A stretch of 64,000 bases of DNA. It comes from Chalara sp. BL73 (taxonomy: Eukaryota > Ascomycota > Leotiomycetes > Helotiales). The position numbers were made by a program, and so were the translations under genes. The stretch is taken from NCBI GenBank assembly GCA_918026815.1, contig CAKJVC010000190.1, positions 44,572 through 108,571 on the forward strand. Direction: 5' to 3'. Each line of letters begins with the position of its first letter. The first letter of the stretch is position 1. The notes under the pieces were generated by a model that was not told the DNA's origin, searched no databases, and saw only the letters and a list, made by a program, of their open reading frames with translations. Of this stretch, positions 10,972-22,009 are shown one piece after another.

Positions 10972-11996
10972 TCACCCTTCCTGAAAATGCACATGAAAAT
11001 ACCCTGTCTCCCCATCAACCCCAGGAATAGGCGTAGCGGGCTTTGTACTCCCCTGCCTCGCCTCCTCGCCCGCTCTGCGACCCTCGGGTGTAGCACGCCA
11101 CGCCATATGCGCGTCTATACTGGCGTACCCAAACACCCCAAATAACGAGACGGAGTGCTCGCCTTCCACTAGAGTCCTAGGATCGGCGTCAAAGACTGTG
11201 AAAGTCAGTCATGCTCCAACTAATTACGCTGCATTCTCGATCGCAAAGGACATATTGTAGGAAATGCAGGGCAGGAAAGAGAACGTCAAAGAAATGGAAT
11301 GGGGACATCATGTACCCCAGCCGATGGTACTTCCAGTTGCGTGACCGATGGTCTCAACTTCCCTCATACTTTCCACGGAGCCTTCATTGATCGCATCCCT
11401 CATTTCCCGCTGCGGACGCGAAGGGAAGCTAAAGAACGCAACTTCTGTTACGCCCGATCTGAAAGCTTTGGTAGCTGATTCATGTTGGTGAATATTTATA
11501 AATACTGTTCGGTCGTTAACTGACTCGAGTTTGCATGTCAAGAATATTTGCAAGGGCTGTACGTGTGACAGGCGTTGCTGCATCGAGATCAAAGAGCTGA
11601 CCCAAGCCACCCTCAACCTCGACGTAGCCCTTGGAGCCCATAAATACGATGTGATCTTCAATAGATTCCCAATCTGGACGGAACATCGATCTCAGTGAAT
11701 GCTCAGTCTAAACAGTGGGGAAGCCGTGTACCAATCGACCAAACGAACAACCCCGGACTCTCAACTTGGTGCCCCTAATTCGCCATAAACTTAAGTCAAT
11801 TCCCCTTCAATTTTCATTGAATATCAGGGAAGAGACATACCCAGAATTGGCGTCTGTAGCCCTTTTGAGATGCAACAATCTTGGTTAGACGGACGAATTT
11901 CTGTGCAACCAGGTTTAGAGAGCTAGATACGTTTTTGAGGTCTACGCCGGGTTCACAATGGTATATCATCATTTGTGTGATGGCCCCGAAGTCCAT
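10972..11996 (-). CDS. Dimeric alpha/beta-barrel (ABM/EthD-like) protein
   Basis: Five small exons join in frame: 11996-11841, 11774-11732, 11673-11563, 11474-11316 and 11195-10972, giving 230 residues. None of the exons looks coding alone. Joined, they read as two related half-barrels. The first is around IYHCEPGVDL, SQKGYRRQFWG and DWESIEDHIVFM. The second is around VTEVAFFSFP, ETIGHATGSTIGW and FGYASIDAHMAWR. This is the layout of fungal antibiotic-biosynthesis-monooxygenase/EthD-like proteins, cofactor-free small enzymes frequently found in secondary-metabolite clusters. All four introns are GT-AG and 58-89 nt. No catalytic residue can be assigned, so the reaction is unknown. Confidence 0.7.
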
Positions 11997-12180
11997 TTTC
12001 AATGTCAGAATTAAAGCGATCGGTGAATCTATTTTGAGTGATTCAGAGCTTGTGATCTGGTTTAGATGATAATATTAGTGATACACAACTACTCGCTAGT
12101 TGCTCATCTGTCCTTATATCTAGTGATTTCCACTAGTGCAGGTTATGTAAGCACCAGTCACCCGATGGACACTCCTCCAC

Positions 12181-12223
12181 AGGTGCGTCAGGAATCGACT
12201 TACGTAGGTAGGCCAAGAAGCTA
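12181..12223. repeat. Dispersed repeat fragment, copy A
   Basis: About 43 bases (AGGTGCGTCAGGAATCGACT start, ending GGCCAAGAAGCTA). They match 32663-32703 in the same orientation with a few transitions and a 2-base gap. No ends or target duplication were seen. Confidence 0.4.
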
Positions 12224-12818
12224 ACTTACTTGATCAGTTAGCTGCCACATCAAAGCCACGACTCATGTAAGACCCACTCTGTTGTTGGAGGCAGATCTCA
12301 GCGCACAAAGGCGATACATAGTTTGGGTCTCACAATTAGTTCCTGTAGTGTTGGTCGCTTACTGGCATCTCGGCTTCCTCCCTGCAATACTCGGAAGTGC
12401 TTTGCCTGTGGAGCAAGGGAATCTGATTCTTTATGAAATCAGTTTTAGTTCAGAGGAGAGGGGCATGAAAGTCTCAGAATTCATCTGTATGCGGGCTCAT
12501 ACCGATATAGGGTGCAGCGGTACCTCCAGCCAGAGGCTATAGATGTTTCACGCAAATTCGGGATCGCATGTGCTTAGCTTTCCCGGTTATTCTAAGAGAG
12601 TAAGTGGCGTTATAGAGTTTGTAGCAACGGATTTCAAGCAGTTATAGATAGCATTGCTATTTCTAGGCCAGTAAAGACCCATTTTGGAAATCACAGCCTG
12701 CACATGTACTCAACCAGCTACGAAACGATGTGATTACGGACTATTATCCGAAAATGCTCGGGAAATAGTTGAAGAGATCATTGCAGAAGTCGATGCACTC
12801 CCCCCCCCCCCAAAAAAG
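12224..12818. other. Intergenic between ABM-like gene and desaturase-like gene
   Basis: The stretch contains a run of ten C followed by six A at about 12801-12816, just before the 3' end of the desaturase-like gene. No coding region was recognised. Confidence 0.3.
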
Positions 12819-13889
12819 CTAGTCGTCCCAAGCCACAATGCATCTAACCTCAATGTTCTCCCTCGGGGGCATATGGTCTTGGCTCTCATCCGCGAACGCA
12901 GAATGGATAACTCTCTTCGCCGTCTTACCATCGTCCCGCGAGTCAAAATTCTTAAATAGCAGGACCTCCTCAGGCTCTTGCGCATACTTATAGAGCCAAC
13001 GATGGTTTGGGTTCGGTCTAGCGGCCAATGTCTCCTCCATTACAACATCGGGCCAGCGCTCCATAGATATCGGCACCAAATCCGAATTTGATACCGACTC
13101 GGCTTCTGTGATGGCAAATGGATCTTTGTAGATAGTCTTTCTGGGACGCCAAATCTGTGAAGTCGAAATTAATTCCCACGCTGGGTGCGGGAGAATCGGG
13201 TGACTTACGTTGATGGATGCATATCGCTTTTGGAGGATCTCTTTGGCAACCTCCTTGTCTGGTATCTTGTCCTCAACGAGAATCCGACCGCCTTTGTCTG
13301 ATTGGTCGCAGTGAACGTACATGGCGGGGCATTTAGTAGGGTCGATGGGATTCGAGCCTCCTGCAATGGGACCACGTACGTTGTGATTCCAGACGTAGAC
13401 GTAGGAAGCTCCGGTACTGTACATTGAACGTCGGTCAGCCTTTTTGAGCCCAAATCGATTTTTCATCAAGGAATTTTAGTTGTCCGACAACCCAAAGTCA
13501 ACTCACATATCTTTAATCATTTTTTCAGCTTCTGGGTAATAGACTTCCTTGATTCTCGTGTCATCGAGGCAGTCTTCATCAGTGAGTTTCGTGTTGTGCT
13601 TGACAAATTGAAAGGCGTGCTCGTCAAGTGTGTAATCATACATGTGGTCACCAATGTCGGAGATTTCGACTTCTGTTTGAATCATCTTTTTATGGTTGCT
13701 TTCTATTTTGAGGATATCTTCTGGGTTCTTTGGGACCACGATTGGGGAGTCCCAGTTGGGAGAGTTCGTATCGAGGTATGATAGCTTGGTGGTGACGTTA
13801 TGAACATGCCCTGTATCACCGTTTAAGACTTCGTGCTTATTTGTCGAAGACTCCGCTGAGTGAGTATATTGAACTTCGGTGGATGACAT
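12819..13889 (-). CDS. AsaB / GA4-desaturase-type oxidoreductase
   Basis: Three exons close in frame: 13889-13507, 13416-13209 and 13154-12819, giving 308 residues from the ATG of MSSTEVQYTH. The C-terminal region (NFDSRDDGKTAKR, then a PPRENIEVRC block) and the central GASYVYVWNHNVRG segment are typical of the fungal family containing gibberellin GA4 desaturase, AsaB and CmcJ-like proteins. Members are iron/2-oxoglutarate-type or related hydroxylase/desaturases of secondary metabolism, acting in the cytosol. It lies next to the ABM-like gene in the same orientation and about 1.5 kb from the first P450 of the terpenoid region, so it may be a tailoring enzyme of that pathway. Confidence 0.8.
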
Positions 13890-14126
13890 GATTTGAGTGC
13901 GTTGATGTGAGTGCGTGTCGAATGACTGCAAATGTGTTAGAGAATGCAGAATGGAAACAGAGGGGCATGAAAGAAGGGTACTCGGAAGGTTGAGTAAGAG
14001 CGGATGGCTGAGATAGTGCTCTAGTTTCAGCTAAGTACTGTAGTTTGTGGATTACGACAGCTTTCTGCTTATCTTTCTCGCCAGATACGACGATCCAGGA
14101 ATACCCTGGCCGTCAGTTACTCTTCC

Positions 14127-14134
14127 CTGTATGG
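14127..14134. repeat. Target-site duplication, left (CTGTATGG)
   Basis: Eight bases repeated exactly at 14562-14569, flanking the MITE at 14135-14561. Confidence 0.8.
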
Positions 14135-14561
14135 CAGTGAAGGAACTAGTATGGTGATATTGAGTCTAGAGTCATATGAGGTCGATATTTTGATACTACG
14201 CTAGTATTAGTATGAGATATCTCGTAAAGCGCTAGTATTAGTATGACAATTTGATCTCATATCATATTGGCAATACACTAAGTATCTTGGCAAGGCTAGT
14301 AAGCCAGGATAAAAGCCACTGTAGGGGTAAAAACAAGTGAAAATAAGGCCTACTTATTTTAAAGAGGCCATACCTTTGTTGTATTACTAATTAGGAATAG
14401 ATTAGTTTAAGGTTAGTATTATAGTATAGTATAGTATGATAAAATATAAGGTTTGCAAATTTTACCGTGATACATATAGCTATTTGAAATCTCATATTGC
14501 GTGGGGCATAGTATTCGATTTTAGGGGTCAATATATAGTGATAATACTAATTCCTCCACTG
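14135..14561. mobile_element. hAT-type MITE, copy 1 (427 bp)
   Basis: The element begins CAGTGAAGGAACTAGTAT and ends with the inverted form of CAGTGGAGGAATTAGTAT, an 18-bp terminal inverted repeat with two transitions. It is flanked by a perfect 8-bp direct repeat, CTGTATGG. An 8-bp duplication and CAGTG ends are the marks of the hAT superfamily. At 427 bp with no transposase it is non-autonomous. A second, inverted copy is at 35549-35994 and shares internal blocks such as GTAAAGCGCTAGTATTA and TCAAATCTCATATTGCGTGG. Confidence 0.85.
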
Positions 14562-14569
14562 CTGTATGG
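14562..14569. repeat. Target-site duplication, right (CTGTATGG)
   Basis: Exact partner of 14127-14134. Confidence 0.8.
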
Positions 14570-15382
14570 CGACACTGGCTTGAGGTCTACTAAGGAAATT
14601 AAAGACGTGGGCCAGCAGGACGCAGCGCTGTCAAGGATCCGTGACTGGGCCGGAAGCCTCTCCGAGGGGAGTGTCCTCGAGTGTGCGCTAGGTACACCAA
14701 ACTTTGTTGATAAGGAAACTCTTATTTTTCGTCCAGCAACCACGCCGGATCCGTATACGGTAGGTAGTATTACCCTAGATCGAACATCGCCCGTAGATCT
14801 CTTGAGCATGGACGCCTGATTTTAGAGTTTCGGTCCTAAGTACAGTGGAAGTGCAAAAAGTTGCATCCTTGCTCATTTTTTGCAAACAAGCGATCAATAG
14901 TAAGTCCTTAAAGCAAAAATACAAGCCTATTATTGGGCCGCTTAAATTTATACAAGAGACAAGGGTGCAAACTTTTTTGCACCCCATTGTACTTCCCACA
15001 AACCTAATCCTGCAGACTGCCGAACTTAGATAACCGACTAGAGTTGACATTTAAGCTTTCCATTGACTGGGCATTTCCTTGGCAGGAAGAGCGGGCCGTC
15101 ACGTCAAATAAGCTCGAAATTCAAGGCGGAAAGAAATTTCCGCTAATTGGACCCTGAAAGGCTGCTTGCAATGGCGGACCAGGATCTGCTAGTAAGCCTA
15201 CTCAGTCTTGGCACCCTTGCGGACGGTGTGTTACATCACGCAGCACTCGTGAGGTGAGGGGAGGTTGAGCTCATCCCCGCCAATATCAATGAATCTTTCA
15301 GATTTGACTGAAATATCGTCTGGCTGTTTCAATCGAAGTTCTCATTTGCGTTGACGGGTGTTCTGTTCCCATTCCCAGTCTC
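14570..15382. promoter_or_regulatory. Region upstream of the first cluster P450
   Basis: About 810 bases between the hAT-type MITE and the P450 start. It should contain the P450 promoter. An open frame crossing from the MITE to 14819 is judged spurious. No regulatory motif was identified with confidence. Confidence 0.3.
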
Positions 15383-17349
15383 ATGATGTGGTTTCTCTAC
15401 GCAACGGTTGCGCTTATTATCTATGTCTTCCTCAGCTCCATAAAATCCTTTATCAAGAACTACTCCGCCGCAAAAAAGACAGGGCTCCCAATCGTCATTA
15501 GCCCAGTCCAGCGTTTGAACGTACCATGGATTCTCGCGCAGCAGAGTCTTGCACCTGTGTTGGCACAATTACCATTTGGCTTGGGCTCCTTCACAAGGTA
15601 CAGCACACTTGCCTACTGGTTTCAAGACAAATACCGTTTACACGAGCAAGTCGGGAAAACCTTTATGTATGTCTCGCCAGGGATGAACGAGCTTCACAGT
15701 GCCGATCCATTTGTCAATGAACAGATCTTCGCGAGGAAAAAAGATTTCGAAAAATCGGAAGATATCTTGAGTTAGTGCTTATATTGCTAAGAACAATGGA
15801 GTCTACTAATGAATTCCAGAGGCCACCAAAATCTATGGGGATAGTGTTGTAACGGTAAGTACAAAACTCGCTTTTGATCAATATGATGGAGCCACTTGAA
15901 GGGCCAAATATACATCTTCTGACTTTTCTCTCTTTCCCATAGGTAGCGGGGCAAGATTGGCAACGTCACCGCCGCATTACGACTTCCCCATTCAATGAGC
16001 GAAATAACAAGCTAGTCTGGGATGAATCCATTCGTCAAACACAACAAGTGATGGCCTACTGGAGTAAGTGTGGACCGGCAGGTTTCAGCACCACCACCCA
16101 CGATTGGACAATAGTTACACTCAACATTCTTGCAACAGCTGCATTCGGCGAATCATGGGATTTCCTTGGTACGGAAGAGCACCATCTTGAAACTATCGTC
16201 GAAAGTCAAAGGCGGAGCAAAATTGATTCCAATATGGAAATGTCTTCCCGGGCGTCCATCGCCATCCTGGCATCCAGCGTACGGCTGCTCACTCTCACCC
16301 CACGCTGGTTCTTCTCTGTACCGCCCTCGCTCATGCCTACCAATAGCTTGAAGCAGTTTGTTGCCGCACATACACAATTTGAGCAATGCATGAAAGAAAT
16401 GGTGGGCAAGAAGAAGGCAGAAATTGCTTCCGGGCAAGTCATTAATGATGCCACGTTTCTCAGTACCTTGATATTGAAATCAGAAGAGGCACAGCGCGAA
16501 AAGCACGCGCCAGGTTCCAGTCGTGGAGGGTTGTCTGAGGATGAAATATACGGCAATCTTTTCTTCTACCATATCGCAGGTCATGAAACCACCGCAGGCG
16601 TTCTTGGATATGCCTTATATCTTCTTGCTGCGTTCCCAGAATGGCAGCATTGGGTCCACGAAGAAGTTGACGTTGTTTACCAACCTCATATAGATGTCAA
16701 CAAAATGGACTACAAGGAGACATCGCCAAGGCTCAAACGCTGTCTCGCAGTTATGGTATGTTATCATTTTCAAAATTCCAATCAATTCGTGCTGACATCG
16801 TGAGTTCAGTTGGAGGTCCTCCGTCTCTACGGACCCACCCAATTCGTTGTCAAGTCTACCATCGGTCCTCAAGGTCAGGACCTGGAAGTTGAAGGGAAGA
16901 CGTGCAGGATTCCTCCCAACACGCTAGTCATGCCGAATGGTATTGCCTCGCAAACCCTACCGGAGTACTGGGGCGAAGATACCCTGGAATGGAAGCCGGC
17001 TCGTTGGATCGAATCAAAGACAGTCAAAGACAACGACTCTAGTTTAAAGGGCTATGATGGAGTAGCAGAGGAGAGTGTCCTACCACCAGCAATGGCAGAG
17101 GAGACATTTCTGCCCTGGTCTGGTGGAGGACGTGTGTGTCCGGGGAAGAGATTTTCGCAGGTAGAGTTCGTTGCTATTATTTCGCTCCTGCTAAGTAGAT
17201 ACGCTATCGATATTGTGCCGAGGGAGGGAGAGAGTGAGCAGAAGGCGCGAGAACGATGCTTTGCTGTCATTAATAATAGCGCATCGGAGCTCACTTTGCA
17301 AATGAAAGACCCTACATCCGTTCGTCTCAGGCTCATTGCGCGAAATTAG
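15383..17349 (+). CDS. Cytochrome P450 (591 aa)
   Basis: Four exons close in frame: 15383-15770, 15820-15854, 15943-16755 and 16810-17349. An N-terminal membrane anchor (residues about 3-20) places it on the ER. AGHETT is the oxygen-binding I-helix motif. EVLR is the K-helix ExxR. FLPWSGGGRVCPG carries the heme-ligand cysteine. The protein is complete and all catalytic elements are present. It is a monooxygenase of unknown substrate. It is the leftmost P450 of the terpenoid region and runs convergently towards the DMATS gene. Its membership in the same pathway is inferred from position. Confidence 0.9.
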
Positions 17350-17952
17350 GTGCGCTCCTTACAACACATTAGGGTAGATTTGTTGTATATTTGTACCTAG
17401 GCATGAATGGGATGAAAACTCTTCAAAATCACTTTCAAACGTATGGGAGCCGCACCAGTGAACTCAGTATCCATAAAGAAACATTTCATTTCTATACAAC
17501 AAGTTCTGAGACACTGCCCAAATGGTTGAATTTGGTGAGGAATTTCACATCAAAGATGGTTTATTGTTTCCTCACTCAGTTGGATATCGCGTGGTTGTGT
17601 TTACTAGCCATACATTAGGGAATAATATACAAGAGAAATCTTACCCTAGCTATCTATGTCTTGAAAAAAGAAAAAGAAAGTCACGGAGCCTTCAGAGAGT
17701 ATGGGGTAAACGAGTCAATTGCTGAAGGTTGTAAAACCTAAACTACAGGAAAAAATCTCTCTACTTATAAAAGTGTAATACTTACACGTGAGTATCACAT
17801 ACGACGTAACGTATACATAAGTAAATTTATCATCGAAAGCAAAAGTACGTATGCATCTTGCGCAGGCATACTTACAACTTCCCCAATAGGCTAGGTATGG
17901 TCCTTAGACCTAGCCTGTTCAACACTATGCTTCTATCGTATAAGAGCATCCA
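17350..17952. other. Intergenic, convergent 3' ends of P450 and prenyltransferase
   Basis: About 600 bases holding the two 3' UTRs. AT-rich; no gene or repeat recognised. Confidence 0.4.
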
Positions 17953-19224
17953 TCAGCTTTGCTTTGAAGCACACACTGATTTGCCATTGACGGCATAATA
18001 CACCGTCATATAGGCGCCCGTCTTCTGCGAGTAAGCGAACGAGACATTACTATGCAAAGAAGAGGGTCCATCCAGCTCGGCCCCCGGAAAGCAAGCTTTC
18101 AACTTAGGCAGGTAATTGTCCGCCGCGGTATGCCACCCCAGCTTTCTAAATACAGAAGAGAGATTCTCAGCAATCTGACCGTCACTGGTTCCATATTGCC
18201 ACAAAGGCACGTATGTCTTGACTTCTGGGAACTCGCAGCCAGTTACCATCTCGAAGCTGAACATGACGCTGCCAAGAAACGAGCTCGAGAGTCGCATCGG
18301 CTTATTGAAGTCACTGTCGTCTTGCAACTCTTGCTCGCCACAAAGTAGATGGTAGATCGAGTGCAAGATCTCGAGCCCTTGAAGACGAGTCTCGTCTTGT
18401 GCCTGTCCACCAAAGGTGCAGACATGATGCACTGCGTTCCAGCTATTCATCGTCTGCATATGAGCGTATACCTTAATACGCGCTTTGGATGGTTCCGCGC
18501 AGTCAATGCCAATCATATCGATCGTCATGGTATCTGGACATACTTTAAAATAGTCGTCCAGCATGTTGACAGTGGGTGTCAAATCGGCACCATAGGGATC
18601 GAGACTTCGGATGGTCTTCCATGTAAGGAACTCAGCAGTTTCGTTAGTTGCAAGACTCTTAGCCATCGGGAAAAAGTAGGCCTTCATTTTCCTCCTGTCA
18701 CCGTCCAAATCAAAAGCAAGGTTGAACGTCAGGGCGTGGTCAAGAGGGGGTGGTAGTGTCTGCTCCTTGGCTTTGACCTTTGCAATCTCTGCTGGACTTA
18801 TCGGGAAGAAAGCTTTTATGAACTGGTTTGCCCATTGCAGGTCGACTCCAACGGTTTGATTTTCCATTTGGGTAAGCACTGCGCGCACTCTTGTCAGGCC
18901 GAAAGGGTCTGCATCTGTATGTGCCCCGAAAGTCACGCTGAGTGGCTCAAACTGGAAGCGTACAATGGGCTTGCTATTTGTGGAGAAGTTGAGGCTTGCT
19001 TCGACTGGCGAAGCGACATCTAGAGGCGATGCGTCTGAGGTGATCTGACTTGTTGGCTGGGGACCGAGCAAAGGAATGACAGTTTGAGCAAAGAACTTGA
19101 GATTGCTATCTCTCTCAGCAGGTGTGTAAGTGCCTGCGTGGCCCATGAGACCCGAAATTGCTGGCTTGCATATCTTCCACCAAAAGACTTCGTCAGAGCT
19201 GGGTGGGATCTCCAATCCAGACAT
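17953..19224 (-). CDS. DMATS-type aromatic/sugar prenyltransferase
   Basis: Single exon, 423 residues, which is the normal length for the family. The start MSGLEIPPSSDEVFWWKICKP and the SVTFGAHTDADPFGLTRVR block match the ABBA-fold DMATS prenyltransferases. These enzymes transfer dimethylallyl from DMAPP without a DDxxD motif, in the cytosol. The KAYFFPM and KVYAHM segments fit the Lys/Tyr residues that bind the diphosphate. Most members prenylate indoles, but the fusicoccin enzyme PaPT prenylates a sugar hydroxyl. No nonribosomal peptide synthetase or indole-forming enzyme lies in this window, while a terpene synthase does. A sugar or terpenoid acceptor is therefore a reasonable hypothesis. 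The substrate is not shown by sequence. Confidence 0.88.
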   Translation of the reverse strand: MSGLEIPPSSDEVFWWKICKPAISGLMGHAGTYTPAERDSNLKFFAQTVIPLLGPQPTSQITSDASPLDVASPVEASLNFSTNSKPIVRFQFEPLSVTFGAHTDADPFGLTRVRAVLTQMENQTVGVDLQWANQFIKAFFPISPAEIAKVKAKEQTLPPPLDHALTFNLAFDLDGDRRKMKAYFFPMAKSLATNETAEFLTWKTIRSLDPYGADLTPTVNMLDDYFKVCPDTMTIDMIGIDCAEPSKARIKVYAHMQTMNSWNAVHHVCTFGGQAQDETRLQGLEILHSIYHLLCGEQELQDDSDFNKPMRLSSSFLGSVMFSFEMVTGCEFPEVKTYVPLWQYGTSDGQIAENLSSVFRKLGWHTAADNYLPKLKACFPGAELDGPSSLHSNVSFAYSQKTGAYMTVYYAVNGKSVCASKQS

Positions 19225-19802
19225 TGTTCGTTGTGGATGATTAATAAATCGGATAAGTTGGGTATGAGGGTTGCCTAAACCGATTCAAGAGGCAGTTGAT
19301 AGAGCTGATGTCTATATATGGTATAAGAAGTCTGGTACGCAGGTTGGAAGCACAGAGGGGAAATCGGGGGCCTCCAGGAGTACTGGAAAGTTGTTACAAC
19401 GACAATATCCCGACCACAAAAGGAAACGCTGGTTACAAAGTATTGAAAGTTAGCGGAACTTTTTAAAGTCAATTTAGTAGCTAAACTTAATATACTTTAA
19501 AAATTAATAACTCCGTATATGTTATAAAATTTAACTTTGAAATAATTTTGGACTTAAACTTTTTTACTTTATTGCCGGTCTAGAGCGGTTTAAGCCCAAA
19601 ATTTTGTTAAAGTTTAACTTTATAATTACAAGGTTATTAACTTTTCAAAGTTTAGCTACTACAAAAGTATAACAGTAAACTATTATATATTAGCTAGTAG
19701 GGGGGCGATCAACAAAACTTACCCAAATTAGGTAATGTCATTAAAATGAAGCTCACTATAAATATTTACAGAGTAAAATAGTAGAAATTTCTTATTAAAT
19801 AG
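19225..19802. other. DMATS promoter and AT-rich repeat debris
   Basis: The first 250 bases should include the DMATS promoter. From about 19470 on the sequence becomes very AT-rich (many TTTAA and AAAGTTT strings) and merges into the decayed Tc1/mariner element. Confidence 0.35.
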
Positions 19803-20440
19803 TAATCAGTACTTAGTAAAAAGACCATCAGCATCGATTATAGCTTGACAACGTGCTGGCATACATTCAATCAATGCCCGGAACTCAAACTTCCCTACTT
19901 TTTCCCACGCATTATTAGCGGCTTTCCTATAGATAATTTTTTATAATATGCTAAACCTTCTTAATGGGGTTTAAATCTAGGGAAAAAGGAGGCTAGAAGA
20001 TTTTCCAAATCCCCCTCTCTCCTAAATCCTTTTTTGTATCAGCTGCTGCTTGACCCAAAGCCCTATCCTATATTAAAACCAAGTGTATTCCGTCTCTTCT
20101 CATTAACTCAAAATATCTAGGGACTATACACGCTTGGTGGAAGTCCTTATTAACCGAGCCTTAATCCTTTTCCTAGAAAAAGCCCGGTCCTTTAGTATAG
20201 CTGCGAAAATAGCCCTAAAGCATCTATCTTTTCTTCCTTTGATGCCTCGTACTAATACGCGTAGCATCCCACTCTTCTCCAGCTCGTCGGGTAACCTAAG
20301 TACGTGTATGCCGGCCGCCGGTGATCTAAGTTTCATCTGTCCAAAGAACCCCCACTGCTCCATCGTCTAGTCTATCGTAACGTGCGGGGTAGCCTTGGGC
20401 ATACGTAGCTGGCTTCAGGTTTGTTGGTTGGCATAGTATT
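19803..20440 (-). pseudogene. Tc1/mariner transposase, RIP-degraded
   Basis: Read on the minus strand, fragments line up in order with a fungal Tc1/mariner DDE transposase. They are a GPGFF-type segment, PRYFELMRRDGIHLVL, the D-R-A-L-G-Q remnant of the QDGAPGH catalytic block, AAADTKKDLGERG, PPFSLDLNPIKKV, and a C-terminal MPARCQAIIDADG. Stop codons replace expected Trp and Gln codons, for example in front of PPFS and inside the KV-HIIKNYL segment. That is the pattern left by C-to-T mutation. At least one catalytic Asp region is damaged, so the element is dead. The terminal repeats could not be defined. Confidence 0.7.
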
Positions 20441-21343
20441 TATGAAATAGTCTAAACGCTGGTTCTCCGCTAGAAAGCGAAAACGTTACAAAATATAACA
20501 AAATAAAACTTATTTTGCTAAACTATAATTAAATTAAGTACAAAGCTTTTGTTTAAAAAACGTGAATTACTTATGTACTGCGTAAAATGACGAAACTTTA
20601 AACCTTAAAAGCTTTTTGAGTTTTACAAGTTTTACTACATGCCGGCCCGAAACCTAGACCCGCTTTTTTTAGTACTATGCGGGCACAGGCATTGCGGGTA
20701 CTAATAATTCTTTAGTACCATCAAGGTATTAGCGCCGATGCTTCGTTTATTTAATTTTCTTTCTTTAAAAAACACAGATGCAGTCCCGCTTATATAGAGA
20801 ACCCTAACCTTTCCTCCACCCCTCCCCCCCACTCCCCAGCCTTCACCTTCCTACCTTCCCAATGTATGAGACTATTCATGCACTATAGTCGCAGTTGCAT
20901 CCTGCTAGTCTAGCTTGGTTAAGCGTGCCTACTTACAAACTTTCGTATTACTGTACTTCCTATATGCCCGAATACTTGGTAAACCGTGGAGAACTTGGCG
21001 TCAGAGGTATATAACCACTAGATTTACCAATAAGATCATCGTGCTTACGACGAAAAAGGGTGAAATATTTGGGCACATACAAAGTATGTTGTAGTTCCCC
21101 GCTAATACCACCTTCTGTCTTCCTTCCTTTCTTTAATATTTTTATTTTTTACCTTTTTTTTTTGGTAATCCTGGTGAAGGTTAATTCAATTGCTACAACG
21201 AAAGGAATAACCCCCCGCATCAATTTGGTCTCACTTGTGCCTCTTGGACGGTTTGCTAAGGATATCTTGGCTTTGTTGAGAGTCATGCGTGAAAGTTTAG
21301 TTATACATGATTGATATCCTAAATCACCAAATTATTGGGCCGT
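20441..21343. other. Intergenic, low-complexity
   Basis: AT-rich with T-runs (around 21150) and a C-rich patch near 20815-20836. No gene recognised. It may include the end of the degraded transposon. Confidence 0.3.
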
Positions 21344-22009
21344 TCAACCCCGCTCCTGTAGATCCCACAAGCCAAGACACTTATCCGCCAGGAAGTCGCC
21401 AGCCTCAGTGCAGTTTTCATTGATCAACTTTTCCGCCGGGCCCAGATCGAAGGGCTGCTTCTCCATGTTCAACGCCCTCCAAAGCCCGCGGACGAAAGAT
21501 TCCTCGTTTTCCTCCCTCCCCGTGAAGGTAGTACAAAGCAGATACTTGGCACCGCTCTTGCGAAAATTCTCGATGGCCTTAAGAGCGTCTTCCATAAGCA
21601 AATGCACCAGGCAGTCACGGCAGATGATCAGGTCAGCCCGAGGCAGAGCATCTGTTACAATGCTCCCAACCTGGAACTTGACCGCGTCAGAGGCGTATAT
21701 TTTGGTGTTCGTCTCGATGAGGTCGGGAACGATGTCGAGACCGATGTACTGAGTATGTGGCGACTGCTTGATGATCTCCTTCATCCAATTGAAGTCGCCG
21801 CATGGAGCATCGAGAACAGACTTGATGTTTAGCTCCCGGAAAAGACGAGGAATCTCATCTCGAATGACAGCGGTCTGTTCCAGCGTTGCTCCATTGCCAG
21901 ACCGCGACTCGACACCTCCAAAAATGTTATTTTTGTATATGTCGATGAAATCAAGTGGCTGCTTATAGACGAGCTGGTCAAGTGCAGCTGGTGTGTTCAT
22001 GGCGGCCAT
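21344..22009 (-). CDS. Small class I SAM-dependent methyltransferase
   Basis: Single exon. The first ATG in a natural context is at 22009 (MAAMNTP), giving 221 residues. SVLDAPCGDFNWM is the SAM-binding motif I. YIGLDIVPDLIE carries the acidic residue that binds the ribose. ADLIICRDCLVHLLMEDA is motif IV/V, and the tail ends in CLGLWDL. This compact type is much commoner in bacteria, often in sugar or polysaccharide loci; that comparison is from memory and needs a search. By eye the gene is more GC-rich than its surroundings. It is divergent from the Caps_synth gene across 785 bp, which suggests the two act together, perhaps on a sugar. Confidence 0.8.
   Translation of the reverse strand: MAAMNTPAALDQLVYKQPLDFIDIYKNNIFGGVESRSGNGATLEQTAVIRDEIPRLFRELNIKSVLDAPCGDFNWMKEIIKQSPHTQYIGLDIVPDLIETNTKIYASDAVKFQVGSIVTDALPRADLIICRDCLVHLLMEDALKAIENFRKSGAKYLLCTTFTGREENEESFVRGLWRALNMEKQPFDLGPAEKLINENCTEAGDFLADKCLGLWDLQERG

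Noticed and set aside
14436..14819. 127-codon open frame on the plus strand
   Set aside because: It begins inside the hAT-type MITE and runs across its right end and target duplication; no recognisable protein, so it is a chance frame.
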